A DNA stretch of 64,000 nucleotides from Pseudomonas bharatica CSV86 (lineage in GTDB: Bacteria > Pseudomonadota > Gammaproteobacteria > Pseudomonadales > Pseudomonadaceae). Below are positions 49,361-60,795 of the stretch, in pieces. Position 1 is the stretch's first letter; each line of letters opens with the position of its first letter. The translations under genes were made by a program, and so were the position numbers. Below the pieces are notes generated by a model, which ran no database searches, had not been told where the DNA came from, and was given only the letters and a program-made list of their open reading frames with translations. Where the stretch lies: positions 434,001-498,000 of the forward strand of contig NZ_AMWJ02000001.1 in NCBI RefSeq assembly GCF_000319305.2. Direction: 5' to 3'.

Positions 49361-49364
49361 GGGG

Positions 49365-51407
49365 TTACTTGATGCGCTGACCGGGCTTGGCGCCGCTGTC
49401 AGGGCTCAGCAGGTAGATCTCTTCACCGCCAGGGCCGGCGGCCATGACCATGCCTTCGGAAACGCCGAAGCGCATTTTCCGCGGTTTCAGGTTGGCGATC
49501 ATCATGGTCAGGCGACCTTCCAGGCTGGCCGGGTCCGGGTAGGCCGGCTTGATCCCGGAGAAGACGTTGCGCTGTTCGTCACCGATGTCCAGGGTCAGGC
49601 GCAGCAGCTTGTCGGCGCCCTCCACGGCCTCGGCCTTGACGATCAGGGCGACGCGCAGGTCCACCGCGGCGAAGGTATCGAAATCGATCTCCGGGGACAG
49701 CGGGTCCTTGGCCAGTTCGCCGTTGCCGGCTGGCGCCGCAGGGGCCTGGCTGGCGGCGAGATCTTCCTTCGAGGCTTCGACCATGGCTTCGACCTTGGCC
49801 ATCTCGATGCGAGTCATCAGCGCCTTGAACGGGTTCAGCTTGTGGTTTTCCAGGCGGGTCAGGTGATCGTTCCAGGTCAGAGGGGCGACGTTCAGGAACG
49901 CCTCGGCCTCTGCGGCCAGCACCGGCAGGACCGGCTTGAGGAAGATCACCAGCTGGCGGAACAGGTTGATGCCCTGGGCGCAGATGGCCTGGACTTCGTC
50001 CTGCTTGCCTTCCTGCTTGTTCAGCGACCACGGCGCCTTGTCGGCGATCCAGGCGTTGGCACGGTCGGCCAGGGCCATGATCTCACGCATGGCGCGGGAG
50101 AAATCACGGGCTTCATACGCCTCGGCGATCCCCGGTGCGGCGGCGAGGAAGGCCTCGGTCAGCTCCGGCGCGGCGTCGCCGGCAACCATCACGCCGTCGT
50201 TGCCCTTGTGGATGAAGCCGGCGCAGCGGCTGGCGATGTTGACCACCTTGCCGACCAGGTCGGAGTTGACCTTCTGCACGAAGTCCTCGAGGTTCAGGTC
50301 GAGGTCGTCGACACCACGGCCGAGCTTGGAGGCGTAGTAGTAACGCAGGTACTCCGGCGACAGATGATCCAGGTAGGTGCGCGCCTTGATGAAGGTTCCG
50401 CGGGACTTGGACATTTTCTGGCCGTTGACGGTCAGGTAGCCGTGCACGTTGATCGCGGTCGGCTTGCGGTAGCCGGCGCCCTGGAGCATGGCTGGCCAGA
50501 ACAGTGCGTGGAAGTTGACGATGTCCTTGCCGATGAAGTGGTACAGCTCGGCGGTGGAATCCTTGTTCCAGAAGGCATCGAAGTCCAGTTCCGGGCGCCG
50601 TGCGCAGAGGTTCTTGAAACTGGCCATGTAGCCGATCGGTGCGTCCAGCCAGACGTAGAAATACTTGCCTGGCTCGTCCGGGATCTCGAAGCCGAAATAC
50701 GGCGCATCGCGGGAAATGTCCCACTCCTGCAGGCCGGAATCCAGCCATTCGGCGAGCTTGTTGGCCACGGCGTCCTGCAGGGTGCCGCTGCGGGTCCACT
50801 CCTGGAGCATGGCCTGGAAGTCAGGCAGCTTGAAGAAGAAGTGCTGGGAGTCCTTGAGCACCGGGGTGGCGCCGGAAATCGCCGACTTGGGGTTCTTCAA
50901 CTCGGTCGGCGCGTAGGTGGCGCCACATTTCTCGCAGTTGTCGCCGTACTGGTCCTCGGCCGCGCATTTCGGGCAGGTGCCCTTGATGAAACGGTCGGCC
51001 AGGAACATTTTCTTGTCCGGATCGAAATACTGGGTGACCGAGCGGGTGGCGATGTGGCCGGCGTCGCGCAGTGCCAGGTAGATCTGGCTGGACAGCTCGC
51101 GGTTTTCTTCGGCGTGGGTGGAATGGAAATTGTCGAAATCGACGAGGAAATCGGCGAAATCGCCAGCATGTTCCTTCTGCACGCCGTCGATCAGCTGTTC
51201 CGGAGTGATGCCTTCCTTTTCCGCGCGCAGCATGATCGCCGAGCCGTGTGCATCGTCAGCGCAGACGTAAATGCACTGGTTGCCACGGTGCTTCTGGAAA
51301 CGCACCCACATGTCGGTCTGGATGTACTCGAGCATATGGCCAAGGTGGATGGAACCATTGGCATAGGGCAGGGCACTGGTAACGAGGATCTGGCGTGGCT
51401 CGGACAT
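49365..51407 (-). CDS. metG: Methionyl-tRNA synthetase
   Basis: A 680-residue class I synthetase. The HIGH-type motif is [17 protein letters not shown], the KMSKS loop is [11 protein letters not shown], and the zinc knuckles are [18 protein letters not shown]. The C-terminal tRNA-binding/dimerisation domain begins near residue 575 ([13 protein letters not shown]). ATG 51407 is chosen over an upstream frame that enters the divergent promoter shared with apbC. Confidence 0.97.
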   Translation of the reverse strand: MSEPRQILVTSALPYANGSIHLGHMLEYIQTDMWVRFQKHRGNQCIYVCADDAHGSAIMLRAEKEGITPEQLIDGVQKEHAGDFADFLVDFDNFHSTHAEENRELSSQIYLALRDAGHIATRSVTQYFDPDKKMFLADRFIKGTCPKCAAEDQYGDNCEKCGATYAPTELKNPKSAISGATPVLKDSQHFFFKLPDFQAMLQEWTRSGTLQDAVANKLAEWLDSGLQEWDISRDAPYFGFEIPDEPGKYFYVWLDAPIGYMASFKNLCARRPELDFDAFWNKDSTAELYHFIGKDIVNFHALFWPAMLQGAGYRKPTAINVHGYLTVNGQKMSKSRGTFIKARTYLDHLSPEYLRYYYASKLGRGVDDLDLNLEDFVQKVNSDLVGKVVNIASRCAGFIHKGNDGVMVAGDAAPELTEAFLAAAPGIAEAYEARDFSRAMREIMALADRANAWIADKAPWSLNKQEGKQDEVQAICAQGINLFRQLVIFLKPVLPVLAAEAEAFLNVAPLTWNDHLTRLENHKLNPFKALMTRIEMAKVEAMVEASKEDLAASQAPAAPAGNGELAKDPLSPEIDFDTFAAVDLRVALIVKAEAVEGADKLLRLTLDIGDEQRNVFSGIKPAYPDPASLEGRLTMMIANLKPRKMRFGVSEGMVMAAGPGGEEIYLLSPDSGAKPGQRIK

Positions 51408-51561
51408 GGGGGCTCGGCTACTTAATTCGGCTATCAGGGGAAAAACGGTGATCGGCAACTATAAAGCGCCGGGAAATATATTTCACCCCGTGGGCGTCCC
51501 GGGGCGGACACACGGGTTAGCATAGCTGCCTGTTTCGATCAGTCTTTTATCGGGAGTCTCC

Positions 51562-52656
51562 ATGAGCGCCGTCACTCGCGCAGCGGTTGAAGCCGTCCTT
51601 CGTCAATACACCGACCCTTACCTGAACCAGGACCCGGTCAGCGCCGGCTGCGTTCGCGCCATCGTGATCGAGGGCGACCGGGTTGGCGTGCTGTTGCAAC
51701 TGGGCTATGCCGCCGGTCTGTTCAAGAATGGCTGGGCGCAGGTCCTGCAGACCGCCATCGAAGGGCTGGACGGCGTCGGCGCCGCCAAGGTGACCATCGA
51801 CTGCGTGATCGAGCCGCACAAGGCCCAGGCGCAGATTCCCGGCCTCGCCAATGTGAAGAACATCATCGCCGTGGCCTCCGGCAAGGGCGGCGTGGGCAAA
51901 TCCACCACCGCTGCCAACCTGGCCCTGGCCCTGGCCCGCGAAGGCGCGCGGGTCGGCATTCTCGACGCGGATATCTACGGCCCGAGCCAGGGGATCATGT
52001 TCGGCATCCCCGAGGGCACCCGACCGCAGGTCAAGGAACAGAAGTGGTTCGTGCCGATCAAGGCCCATGGCGTGGAAGTCATGTCCATGGCGTTTCTCAC
52101 CGATGACAACACGCCGATGGTCTGGCGCGGCCCCATGGTCTCCGGCGCGCTGTTGCAACTGGTGACCCAGACCGCCTGGGACGACCTCGATTACCTGGTG
52201 ATCGACATGCCGCCAGGTACCGGCGATATCCAGCTGACCCTGGCGCAGAAGGTCCCGGTAGCCGGCTCGGTGATCGTCACCACGCCCCAGGACCTGGCGC
52301 TGCTCGACGCCAGGAAAGGCGTGGAGATGTTCCGCAAGGTGAATATCCCGGTGCTGGGCGTCGTCGAGAACATGGCCGTGCATATCTGCTCGAACTGCGG
52401 GCACGCCGAGCATCTGTTCGGCGAAGGTGGCGGCGAGAAGCTGGCGGCGCAATACGGGGTCGAGCTGCTGGCCTCGCTGCCGCTGTCGATGCTGATCCGC
52501 GAGCAGGCCGACAATGGCAAGCCGACCGCGATTGCCGAGCCCGAGAGCCAGATCGCCATGGTCTACCAGGAGCTGGCCCGCTCGGTGGGCGCGCGGCTGG
52601 TGCTGCAAGAGGCGGCGGCGCCGGCGATGCCCAATATCACCATCAGCGACGACTGA
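51562..52656 (+). CDS. apbC: ApbC/Mrp-type iron-sulfur cluster carrier ATPase
   Basis: A 364-residue protein: an N-terminal MIP18-like domain (about residues 1-90), then a deviant Walker A ASGKGGVGKSTTAANLALAL, DADIYGPSQG, Walker B YLVIDMPPGTGD and the cluster-binding CSNCG. It delivers [4Fe-4S] clusters. It is divergent from metG, a common Pseudomonas arrangement. Confidence 0.94.
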   Translation: MSAVTRAAVEAVLRQYTDPYLNQDPVSAGCVRAIVIEGDRVGVLLQLGYAAGLFKNGWAQVLQTAIEGLDGVGAAKVTIDCVIEPHKAQAQIPGLANVKNIIAVASGKGGVGKSTTAANLALALAREGARVGILDADIYGPSQGIMFGIPEGTRPQVKEQKWFVPIKAHGVEVMSMAFLTDDNTPMVWRGPMVSGALLQLVTQTAWDDLDYLVIDMPPGTGDIQLTLAQKVPVAGSVIVTTPQDLALLDARKGVEMFRKVNIPVLGVVENMAVHICSNCGHAEHLFGEGGGEKLAAQYGVELLASLPLSMLIREQADNGKPTAIAEPESQIAMVYQELARSVGARLVLQEAAAPAMPNITISDD

Positions 52657-52670
52657 GCCTGTTCGGGCTC

Positions 52671-52721
52671 TATCGCTGGCAAGCCAGCTCCCACACGTGT
52701 GGGAGCTGGCTTGCCAGCGGG
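52671..52721. repeat. REP palindrome, class A, with almost no loop
   Basis: TATCGCTGGCAAGCCAGCTC then GTGGGAGCTGGCTTGCCAGC, joined by CCCACAC/GTGTGGG with no spacer. It follows apbC. Confidence 0.9.
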
Positions 52722-52750
52722 CCAGTAGTCACACCCTAAAATCCAGGCAT

Positions 52751-52780
52751 AAAAAAACCCGCCGTGAGGCGGGTTTTTTT
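52751..52780. terminator. Bidirectional terminator between apbC and the cold-shock gene
   Basis: AAAAAAACCCGCC / GGCGGGTTTTTTT with a 4-base loop; tracts on both strands serve the converging genes. Confidence 0.92.
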
Positions 52781-52808
52781 GAACGCTATGAAAGCGAATC
52801 AGCAGAAG

Positions 52809-53018
52809 TTAGATAACTTCGACTTCTTCAGCTTGCATGCCTTTCTGGCCGCGGGTAGCGACGAAGGAAACCTGCTGGCCTTCTTTCAGGCTCTTGAAGC
52901 CGTCAGCCTTGATGGCTTTGAAGTGTACGAACAGGTCGTCACCGGATTGTGGGGTGATGAAGCCGAAGCCTTTCTCATCGTTGAACCACTTGACGGTACC
53001 GGTTTGGCGATTGGACAT
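52809..53018 (-). CDS. Cold-shock domain protein (CspA family)
   Basis: A 69-residue OB-fold nucleic-acid chaperone with both RNA-binding motifs: [12 protein letters not shown] (RNP1) and DLFVHF (RNP2). ATG 53018 follows GGAGAC. There is a long gap upstream, in line with the long 5' leaders of cold-inducible csp genes. Confidence 0.95.
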   Translation of the reverse strand: MSNRQTGTVKWFNDEKGFGFITPQSGDDLFVHFKAIKADGFKSLKEGQQVSFVATRGQKGMQAEEVEVI

Positions 53019-53353
53019 GGTCTGTCTCCTTGGACAAAGTTGATTACGGCTCAGGAACGCCCTGGCCGGGACTGAGTGCAAAAAGACAGAAAATTCATGG
53101 ATGGGCGATCGAAATCTTGCATCAAGTAGAGATTCTCAGTGACAACGTGCAGCACAGTGGCGGCACCATAACCCTTTTTCCACGAGGTGCCAATGGTCTC
53201 GTGGGCCTTTTGCGCAATTCGTGACTGACGGCGCCGTTCGTGGCCTGCCGGGCTCCGTCCGGCAATCGGATGCAGGCTAAATCTTTGAAGCGCGCGCGCG
53301 TCCCGGTAAGATGCGCGTCACCTTTTTCACCCCGCTATTTCAGGAACCCCGCC
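53019..53353. other. Divergent gap between the cold-shock gene and dcd
   Basis: 335 bases without a gene. It should hold the cold-shock 5' leader and both promoters. TTGTCA on the minus strand near 53140-53145 is a possible -35. No further structure is clear. Confidence 0.5.
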
Positions 53354-53920
<567 letters not shown>

Positions 53921-53939
53921 TCCCAGGCTGTTATCCGAC

Positions 53940-53966
53940 GAACCGGGGGAATTCCCCGGCTTTCGG
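53940..53966 (+). terminator. Hairpin after dcd
   Basis: CCGGGG / CCCCGG with a short A/T loop, then CTTTC. The T-tract is weak. Confidence 0.55.
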
Positions 53967-54004
53967 CACTCCAACGAGGTGAATAGTCTCGTCAGGAGCA
54001 GCCA

Positions 54005-54229
54005 ATGAAACTCGACCCGACCATCAGCGCCAAGCTGGCCTTGCTGCAGCCCAACCAGATCGGACTGCTGGCCTGGTCATTGCTCGCCCATCCGCCACTG
54101 CAAGCCGGTGGCGTGCCCGGGCAACCCGACCCGGACACCCCGCAACCGCCGCAGCCAGGCGACACGCCGCCCATGGAACCCGGCGAACCGACCCTGCCCG
54201 ATGAACCGCCTCCCGCCCCGGTAGCCTGA
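54005..54229 (+). CDS. Small proline-rich protein of unknown function
   Basis: A 74-residue frame with AGGAG 7 bases before the ATG. The first half is a short helix-forming segment (LDPTISAKLALLQPNQIGLL); the second half is very rich in Pro, Asp, Gly and Glu (PGQPDPDTPQPPQPGDTPPM). I recognise no domain. It converges on pdeM, 2 bases away. From memory a similar small gene sits here in P. putida. Confidence 0.65.
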   Translation: MKLDPTISAKLALLQPNQIGLLAWSLLAHPPLQAGGVPGQPDPDTPQPPQPGDTPPMEPGEPTLPDEPPPAPVA

Positions 54230-54231
54230 GT

Positions 54232-54891
54232 TCAGCGCGCCAGCGCCCAGACCTGGCCGTCACCCGCCAGATACAGCCGTGCTGGCGGGCGCAGGTCTAC
54301 TTCCCAGCCGCCGGTGAACTCGCCGAAGGCTGGCAGCAGGCTGACCTGCTCGTCGATCACGAAGCAGGGCAGGCGCAGTCGCTGCCGCGCCCGGCCGCGC
54401 AATATCCATACCGGATGCACGTGGCCGGCCAGCACAGTGTGTGTCGGATGTGCCAGCGGTTCATGCTGCAGGGCGAAGGGACCTACCAACCAAGGTTCAT
54501 CGACCACCTCCACACCCAGCTCTGGGGGCGGATCGCCAGCATGGCGGTCGTGGTTGCCGCGGATCAGATGGATATGCAATTGCGCATGACGCTCGCGCCA
54601 CGCCCTAAGCAGGGCGAGGGTTGCCGGTGCGCGCCCGGAGCGGGCATGGATGAAATCGCCCAGGACTATCATTCGTTCACAGGCGTACGCGTCGAGCAGC
54701 CCGTCCAGGCGCTCCAGCGTCGCGGCGGTGGTGCCTCGCGGCACCGGTTGGTGCAGCGCGCGATAACTGGCAGCCTTGCCGATATGCACGTCCGCCACCA
54801 GCAATGCCTTGCGCGCCGGCCAGTACAAGGCGCGGTCGGCCAGCAGCCACAGGCGTTCGCCACGCAGTTCGATCTCAACGTGAGCGGGCAC
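54232..54891 (-). CDS. pdeM: PdeM, ligase-associated DNA damage response phosphoesterase
   Basis: A 219-residue calcineurin-like metallophosphoesterase. The metal-binding boxes are [30 protein letters not shown] and LAGHVHPVW. It overlaps the helicase gene by 17 bases (54875-54891). The pair belongs to the four-gene set with an ATP-dependent DNA ligase and an exonuclease; those two are not next to it here. Confidence 0.9.
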   Translation of the reverse strand: MPAHVEIELRGERLWLLADRALYWPARKALLVADVHIGKAASYRALHQPVPRGTTAATLERLDGLLDAYACERMIVLGDFIHARSGRAPATLALLRAWRERHAQLHIHLIRGNHDRHAGDPPPELGVEVVDEPWLVGPFALQHEPLAHPTHTVLAGHVHPVWILRGRARQRLRLPCFVIDEQVSLLPAFGEFTGGWEVDLRPPARLYLAGDGQVWALAR

Positions 54892-57340
54892 GGCGCGACC
54901 TCCCGTCGGCAGCTTGTTCCAGGTCGGCGACCATGCGCGCGATGCGGTCGGCCAGCTTTTCCGTACTCATGGTCTCGCGCATGCCTTCGACCACCAGGGC
55001 AAAGGCCAGTGGGCCGGGGCGCCGCAGGTCGCGCAGGTCCAGGTGCAGTTCGTTCATCTTCAGCAATTGGCGTTGCAGGCGCTCGATCTCCAGCTCCTCG
55101 CGCAGCACCTCGTCGCGGGCTTGGCCCAGCAGCAGGTTGCCGGCGTCATGACGGCGGAACACCTCGAAGAACAGCCCGCTGGAGGCCTGGATCTGCCGCG
55201 TGCTCTTCTGCGCTGCCGGATATCCGCCGAACACCAGCCCGGAAATCTGCGCGATCTCGCGAAAACGCCGCTGGGCCATTTCTCCGGCATTGAGGCTGGC
55301 GAGCACGTCTTCCAGCAGGTTGTCCGGGCTCAGCGCCGAGGGCAGCAGCGCTGCCCAGTCCACGACGGTGGGTGTAAGCAGTTCGAAACCGTAGTCATTC
55401 ACTGCGATCGATACGCTCAGCGGTGTTTCCTTGCTGGCGCGCCAGGCGATCAGGCTGGCCAGGCCCAGATTGGCCATGCGCCCGGCGAAGGGATACAGAA
55501 ACAGGTGCCAGCCCTGCCGCGAATGCCAGGTCTCGGCCAGCAGGCTGCCACGTGTAGGCAGCGCCGACCATTCGCGTTGCAGCTCCAGCAGCGGGCGCAC
55601 CGCCTGCATTTCCGCACCGATGAAGCGCCCATGGGCTGCGGCATCCAGTTGCGCCACCAGGGCGTCGGCCAGCTCGCTGGACAACGGCATGCGCCCGCCA
55701 TTCCAGCGCGCCAGCGCGGCCTTGCGCGAATTACTGCGGCGAACGTACGCAGTCATGTTCTCCACCCGCACCAGTTCCAGCACCCGGCCGGCGAAGACAA
55801 AGGCGTCGTCCGGCCGCAGCCGGGCGATGAAGGCTTCCTCGACGCTGCCCAGGCTGGCACCGCCACCGCCCTTGCTCCAGAACCTGAGCTGGATGCTGGC
55901 GTCGCTGACGATGGTGCCGATGCCCATGCGATGGCGTCGGGCCAGGCGCTCGCTGACCACCCGCCAGACGCCGTCCTCGCCGGGCTCGACCCGCTGATAA
56001 TCGGGATAGGCGCTCAGCGAGCTGCCGCCATGCCGGACGAAATCCAGTGCCCACTGCCATTGGCTGTCGCGCAGGTCGCGAAATGCCCAGGTGCTGCGCA
56101 CCTCCTCCAGCAACGCCTCGGGGCGAAAGCCGGCGCCCAGTGCCATGCTCACCAGATGCTGGACCAGCACATCCAGGCACAGGCGTGGCGATTGCCGCGC
56201 CTCGACCTGCCCGGCCGCCAGGGCCTGGCGCGCCGCCGCGGCTTCCACCAGTTCCAGGCTGTGGGTCGGCACCAGGGTGATCCGCGAAGCCCGTCCCGGA
56301 GCATGCCCGGAGCGTCCGGCGCGCTGCATCAGCCGCGCCACGCCCTTCGCCGAGCCAATTTGCAGCACTCGCTCAACCGGCAGGAAATCCACCCCCAGAT
56401 CGAGGCTGGAGGTGCAGACCACCGCCTTCAGCCCGCCGTCCTTGAGACTGCGCTCGACCCAGTCACGGGTGCTGCGGGCCAGCGAGGCATGGTGCAGGGC
56501 GATCAACCCCGCCCATTCCGGCCGTACTTCCAGCAAACCCTGGTACCAGCGCTCGGCCTGGGCGCGGGTATTGGTGAAGACCAGGCAGCTCTGGCAACCG
56601 TCGATCTCGCCGGCGACCTGCTGCAACTGGCTCAGGCCCATATGCCCGGCCCAGGGAAAGCGTTCGATCGCCTTGGGCAGTAGGCTGTCCACCAGCAGGC
56701 GCTTGTCCTGGCGCCCCTCGACCAGGCGACCGCCCTGGGGCAGCAAGACCTCGAGGGCATGCTGGAGATTGCCCAGGGTTGCCGACAATCCCCACACCAC
56801 CAGGCCCGGCTGCCAGGTGCGCAGGCGGGCCAGTGCCAGTTGCAGTTGCACGCCGCGCTTGTTGCCGAGCAATTCGTGCCATTCGTCCACGACCACCATG
56901 CGCAGGCTGGCGAAGTCGCGTTGCGCCGAGGCCCGGGTCAGGAGCAGCGTCAGGCTTTCCGGGGTGGTGATCAGGGCCGAGGGCAGGCGCCGGGCCTGGC
57001 GGGCACGCTCCGCGCTGCCGGTATCGCCGCTGCGTACGCCGACGGTCCAGGGCAGTCCGAGGTCGTCCAGCGGCGCTTGCAGGGCTCGCGCCGTGTCGGC
57101 AGCAAGGGCGCGCATCGGTGTGATCCACAGCACCTGCAAGGGCGCGACCGGCGAACCCTGGCCAGCGAAGGCGCGCAGCGCTGCGAGCCATACCGCATAG
57201 GTCTTGCCTGCGCCGGTGCTGGCGTGCAGCAGGCCGGATTCGCCACGTCCCACTGCCGCCCAGACCTGCCGCTGAAAGGCGAACGGGGTCCAGTCGCGGT
57301 TAGCGAACCAGGCATCGGCGAGGTTAGGAGTGGCGGGCAT
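54875..57340 (-). CDS. Ligase-associated DEXH box helicase
   Basis: An 821-residue Lhr-related helicase. Walker A is [20 protein letters not shown], the DEXH box is [15 protein letters not shown], motif III is WGLSATLGN, and motif VI is [14 protein letters not shown]. The C-terminal part is the Lhr-type winged helix and accessory region. ATG 57340 ([12 protein letters not shown]) is favoured; the frame extends to ATG 57376, 19 bases after the ABC ATPase stop. A second, longer Lhr lies at 1016-5286. Confidence 0.9.
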   Translation of the reverse strand: MPATPNLADAWFANRDWTPFAFQRQVWAAVGRGESGLLHASTGAGKTYAVWLAALRAFAGQGSPVAPLQVLWITPMRALAADTARALQAPLDDLGLPWTVGVRSGDTGSAERARQARRLPSALITTPESLTLLLTRASAQRDFASLRMVVVDEWHELLGNKRGVQLQLALARLRTWQPGLVVWGLSATLGNLQHALEVLLPQGGRLVEGRQDKRLLVDSLLPKAIERFPWAGHMGLSQLQQVAGEIDGCQSCLVFTNTRAQAERWYQGLLEVRPEWAGLIALHHASLARSTRDWVERSLKDGGLKAVVCTSSLDLGVDFLPVERVLQIGSAKGVARLMQRAGRSGHAPGRASRITLVPTHSLELVEAAAARQALAAGQVEARQSPRLCLDVLVQHLVSMALGAGFRPEALLEEVRSTWAFRDLRDSQWQWALDFVRHGGSSLSAYPDYQRVEPGEDGVWRVVSERLARRHRMGIGTIVSDASIQLRFWSKGGGGASLGSVEEAFIARLRPDDAFVFAGRVLELVRVENMTAYVRRSNSRKAALARWNGGRMPLSSELADALVAQLDAAAHGRFIGAEMQAVRPLLELQREWSALPTRGSLLAETWHSRQGWHLFLYPFAGRMANLGLASLIAWRASKETPLSVSIAVNDYGFELLTPTVVDWAALLPSALSPDNLLEDVLASLNAGEMAQRRFREIAQISGLVFGGYPAAQKSTRQIQASSGLFFEVFRRHDAGNLLLGQARDEVLREELEIERLQRQLLKMNELHLDLRDLRRPGPLAFALVVEGMRETMSTEKLADRIARMVADLEQAADGRSRRARSR

Positions 57341-57394
57341 GGGCGGCTCGGCAAGGGCTATGTTTTCACAGACCATCGGCCGCCCCGGTTGGTT

Positions 57395-58158
57395 TTATTT
57401 CAGGTTGCCGCGCAGGAACTGCTGCAGGCGTTCGCTCTTCGGCTGGCCGAGTACATCCGCCGGGGCGCCTTGCTCCTCGACCAGCCCCTGGTGGAGGAAC
57501 ATGACCTGGCTGGACACCTGGCGGGCAAAGGCCATCTCGTGGGTAACCATGATCATGGTCCGGCCTTCCTCGGCCAGGCCCTGGATCACCTTGAGCACTT
57601 CGCCCACCAGTTCCGGGTCGAGCGCCGAGGTGGGCTCGTCGAACAGCAGCACCTCCGGCTCCATCGCCAGGGCGCGGGCGATGGCCACGCGCTGTTGCTG
57701 GCCGCCGGAAAGGAAGGCCGGGTACTGGTCGGCCACCCGTGGCGCCAGGCCGACCTTGTCCAGATAGCGCCGCGCCCGTTCCTCGGCTTCCTGCTTGCCG
57801 ATCCCCAGTACCCGGCGCGGGCCATGCAGATGTTCTCCAGCACGCTGAGGTGGCTCCACAGGTTGAAATGCTGGAACACCATGGCCAGCCGGGTACGCAG
57901 CCGTTGCAGCTCGTCGGCATCGGCCACGTGCATGCCATGGCGGTCGTGGACCATGCGGATGTCCTTGCCATCCAGGGTCATGCGCCCGTCGTCGGGTTGT
58001 TCGAGGAAATTGATGCAGCGCAGGAAGGTGCTCTTGCCCGAGCCGCTGGCGCCGATCAGGCTGATCACGTCGCCGGTCTTCGCCTTCAGGGACACGCCCT
58101 TGAGCACCTTGTGCTCGCCGTAACTCTTGTGCAGCTCTTCGATGGTCAGTTTGTACAC
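57395..58158 (-). CDS. HisP-type ABC ATPase for amino acids or opine-like compounds, frame broken
   Basis: Restored length is 254 residues. The N-terminal part has Walker [10 protein letters not shown] and [20 protein letters not shown]. The C-terminal part, in another frame, has [31 protein letters not shown] and [10 protein letters not shown], ending at 57395. The break is the GGG at 57819-57821; a fourth G restores [20 protein letters not shown]. It lies last in an operon with a deacylase, two permeases and a binding protein. Confidence 0.88.
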
Positions 58159-58167
58159 AGTGATTCC

Positions 58168-59283
58168 TCAAGGCGACAGCAGGTAGCCGCTGCGATAGGC
58201 CTCGCGGCCAGCGACATGGGCGATGACCATCCCGGCGGTGGCCATGCGTCGCAGCGAGCGGGCATAGAGCAGGCCGGCCTGGGTGTTGCGTACCGGGGTG
58301 ACCCGGTCGTTGAGGGGGTCGATCACCTCGGCCACCAATTGTCCGGCTTCCAGGTACTGGCCGGGCGTCACGTGGAACACCAGCAGGCCACCCAGTGGCG
58401 TCGCCACCGGTTCCACCGCCGCCAGTGGCGTGGCCGGGTAAAGCAGCGGCGGCAGTGGCGCCGGCTCGCCTTCGATAGCGCCGAAGCGGGTCAGGTAGTC
58501 GAGAATCGCGGTGCAGTCGGCCTCTGCCAGCGGGTGGCTGACGTCGCCCTGGCCGCGCAACTCGACGGTCACTGAAAAACTGCCCATCGGGATCGGGAAC
58601 TGCTTGCCGAAGCGTTGCTGCAATTGCCACCAGACCAGGGTGAAGCACTCGTCGAAGGACTGCCCGCCGGAATCGGTAGCCAGCAGGCTGGCCTGCACCC
58701 CGAGGTAGCGTGACAGCGGTTCGACCTGGGCCCAGGCTTCCGGCGTGGTGTAGAGGTGTTCCACCGCCTCGAAGTCGCAATGCAGGTCGAGGACCATGTC
58801 GGCATCGCAGGCCAGGCGTTGCAGTGTCAGGCGCTGGGATTGCAGCGGCGTGTTGGCCGGATGGGCGTCGAGGCCGCGACGCAGGCATTCGCGAATCAGC
58901 TCGATGTTGTGCCGCGGGTCCTGGCTCAGGTGGCCTTCGATCTGGTCGCCGATCTGGTCGCTGAGGTCGACGAAGCGCCGATTGAAGTTCTCGCCGCTTT
59001 GCAGTTCGTAGCGTCCCAACGGGACGTCCATCAGCACCTGCTCCAGGCCCACCGGGTTGGCTACCGGGACCAGGACGATCTCCTTGCGCAGCAGGCCGCG
59101 CGCCTCAAGCTCGGCCAGGCGTTGCTTAAGGTGCCAGGCCACCAGCATGCCGGGCAGTTCGTCGGCATGCAGCGAGGCCTGGATGTAGATCTTGCCGCCG
59201 GCCCGGGGGCCGAAGTGAAAGCTGTGGATCTGCCGGGCGATGCCGGGAACCGGGGCCAGCAGGTCGTGGGTCTTGTGGTGCAT
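58168..59283 (-). CDS. Succinylglutamate desuccinylase/aspartoacylase family (M14) protein
   Basis: A 371-residue predicted zinc deacylase. The zinc ligands are in QASLHADELPGMLVAWHL (HxxE) and DMVLDLHCDFEAVEHLY (H); NFNRRF and SFSVTVELRGQGD follow, with the catalytic glutamate probably in VELRG. The C-terminal 90 residues form a separate small domain. It lies between the permease and ATPase genes of a HisJQMP transporter and could process an imported N-acyl amino acid; that is inference. Confidence 0.82.
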   Translation of the reverse strand: MHHKTHDLLAPVPGIARQIHSFHFGPRAGGKIYIQASLHADELPGMLVAWHLKQRLAELEARGLLRKEIVLVPVANPVGLEQVLMDVPLGRYELQSGENFNRRFVDLSDQIGDQIEGHLSQDPRHNIELIRECLRRGLDAHPANTPLQSQRLTLQRLACDADMVLDLHCDFEAVEHLYTTPEAWAQVEPLSRYLGVQASLLATDSGGQSFDECFTLVWWQLQQRFGKQFPIPMGSFSVTVELRGQGDVSHPLAEADCTAILDYLTRFGAIEGEPAPLPPLLYPATPLAAVEPVATPLGGLLVFHVTPGQYLEAGQLVAEVIDPLNDRVTPVRNTQAGLLYARSLRRMATAGMVIAHVAGREAYRSGYLLSP

Positions 59284-59295
59284 GGAAAATCAGTC

Positions 59296-60006
59296 CTAGT
59301 GAGCAGGGCCGAGGAAGGCCAGCCAGCGCCGTTCGGCGAGGCGGAACAGGCCGACCAGGGTAAAGGTGACGCCCAGGTATATCAGCGCCGCGATGCCGAA
59401 CGACTGGAAGGTCATGAATGTCGCCGAGTTGGCGTCCCGCGCCACCTTCAGGATATCCGGCACGGTCGCGGTAAAGGCCACCGTGGTCGAATGCAGCATC
59501 AGGATCACCTCGTTGCTGTAGAACGGCAGCGACCGGCGAAGTGCCGACGGCATGATGATGTAAGCATAGAGTTTCCAACCGTGCAGGCCGTAGGCGCGAG
59601 CGGCTTCGATTTCACCATGGTGCATGCTGCGGATCGCCCCGGCGAAGATTTCCGTGGTGTAGGCGCAGGTGTTCAGGGCGAAGGCGAGGATGGTGCAGTT
59701 CATCGCGTCGCGAAAAAACGCATCCAGCAGCGGTTGCTCGCGCACTGCGGCGATGCTGTAGATCCCGGTGTAGCAGATCAACAATTGGATATAGAGCGGT
59801 GTGCCGCGGAACAGCCAGGTGTAGAACTGCACCGGCCAGCGTATCCACAGCTTGCGTGAAACCCGGGCAATGGATAGCGGGATGGATACGAGGAAGCCGA
59901 TGGCCAGCGAGGCGCTGAGCAGCCACATGGTCATGGCCAGCCCGGTGATATGGGTGCCGTCGGTATAGAGGAAGGCCCGCCAGTATTCCTGGAGCAGTTC
60001 GATCAT
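59296..60006 (-). CDS. HisM-type ABC permease
   Basis: A 236-residue membrane protein with about five helices and the ATPase-contact loop FAGAIRSMHHGEIEAARAYG. It overlaps the next permease by 4 bases (60003-60006). Confidence 0.88.
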   Translation of the reverse strand: MIELLQEYWRAFLYTDGTHITGLAMTMWLLSASLAIGFLVSIPLSIARVSRKLWIRWPVQFYTWLFRGTPLYIQLLICYTGIYSIAAVREQPLLDAFFRDAMNCTILAFALNTCAYTTEIFAGAIRSMHHGEIEAARAYGLHGWKLYAYIIMPSALRRSLPFYSNEVILMLHSTTVAFTATVPDILKVARDANSATFMTFQSFGIAALIYLGVTFTLVGLFRLAERRWLAFLGPAH

Positions 60007-60731
60007 CGCAGTGCCTCTCGGGTGCCGACGTTATAGCGCCGTTCCAGCCAGCGCAGGATCAGGTTCGAAGCGCTGGTGATGGCCAGGTAGATGAGCGCTG
60101 CGACGACCAGGAAGAAGAACAGCTGGTAGGTGCTCTTGCCGGCGTCCTGGGCGGCCTTGACCAGGTCGGCGAGGCCAATGATCGAGACCAGCGCGGTGGC
60201 CTTGAGCATCACCATCCAGTTATTGCCGATGCCCGGCAGGGCGAAGCGCATCATTTGCGGGAAGACCACGAAGCGAAAGCGCTGCATGCGCTTGAGGCCA
60301 TAGGCCGTGGCGGCCTCGACCTGGCCACGTGGCACGGCAAGGATGGCGCCGCGGAATGTCTCGGTGAAATAGGCGCCGTAGATGAAGCCCAGGGTAATGA
60401 CCCCGGCGGCGAACGGGTCGATCTCGATGTACTCCCATTCCAGGTAGTCGGTGAGGCTGGTGAGCCAGGTTTGCAGGCTGTAGAAGATCAGCAGCATCAG
60501 CACCAGGTCCGGCACGCCGCGGATCAACGTGGTGTAGAGCTGGGCCGGCAGGCGCAGCATGCGGATCGGCGACAGCTTGGCGCTGGCGCCGACCAGGCCG
60601 ATGCCCACCGCCACCAGCAGGGACATGAAGGCCAGTTCCACGGTCATCAGGGTGCCTTGCCAGAGCAGCGGGCCGAAACCTTTCAGACTGAAAGCGGAAA
60701 GCCCGAGAAGGGCGAGCAGTTGGTCGAGCAT
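60003..60731 (-). CDS. HisQ-type ABC permease
   Basis: A 242-residue membrane protein with the contact loop FRGAILAVPRGQVEAATAYG. ATG 60731 (MLDQLLALLGLSAF) is preferred; the longer frame runs into the hairpin after the binding-protein gene. It pairs with the HisM-type permease. Confidence 0.88.
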   Translation of the reverse strand: MLDQLLALLGLSAFSLKGFGPLLWQGTLMTVELAFMSLLVAVGIGLVGASAKLSPIRMLRLPAQLYTTLIRGVPDLVLMLLIFYSLQTWLTSLTDYLEWEYIEIDPFAAGVITLGFIYGAYFTETFRGAILAVPRGQVEAATAYGLKRMQRFRFVVFPQMMRFALPGIGNNWMVMLKATALVSIIGLADLVKAAQDAGKSTYQLFFFLVVAALIYLAITSASNLILRWLERRYNVGTREALR

Positions 60732-60755
60732 GGAGGCGAACCCCGAGGCAGAAAT

Positions 60756-60788
60756 AAAAGTGCCCACCCTTGTGGGGCGGGCACTGGT
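60756..60788 (-). terminator. Hairpin between the binding-protein and permease genes
   Basis: AGTGCCCACCC / GGGGCGGGCACT stem followed on the minus strand by TTTTATTT. Partial termination here would favour the binding protein over the permeases. Confidence 0.7.
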
Positions 60789-60795
60789 TCGGCGG

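Noticed and set aside
57395..58888. 497-codon frame across the ABC ATPase and the deacylase
   Set aside because: The first two thirds are an off-frame reading of the deacylase and N-terminal ATPase; only the end is real, joined by the frame break at 57819-57821.
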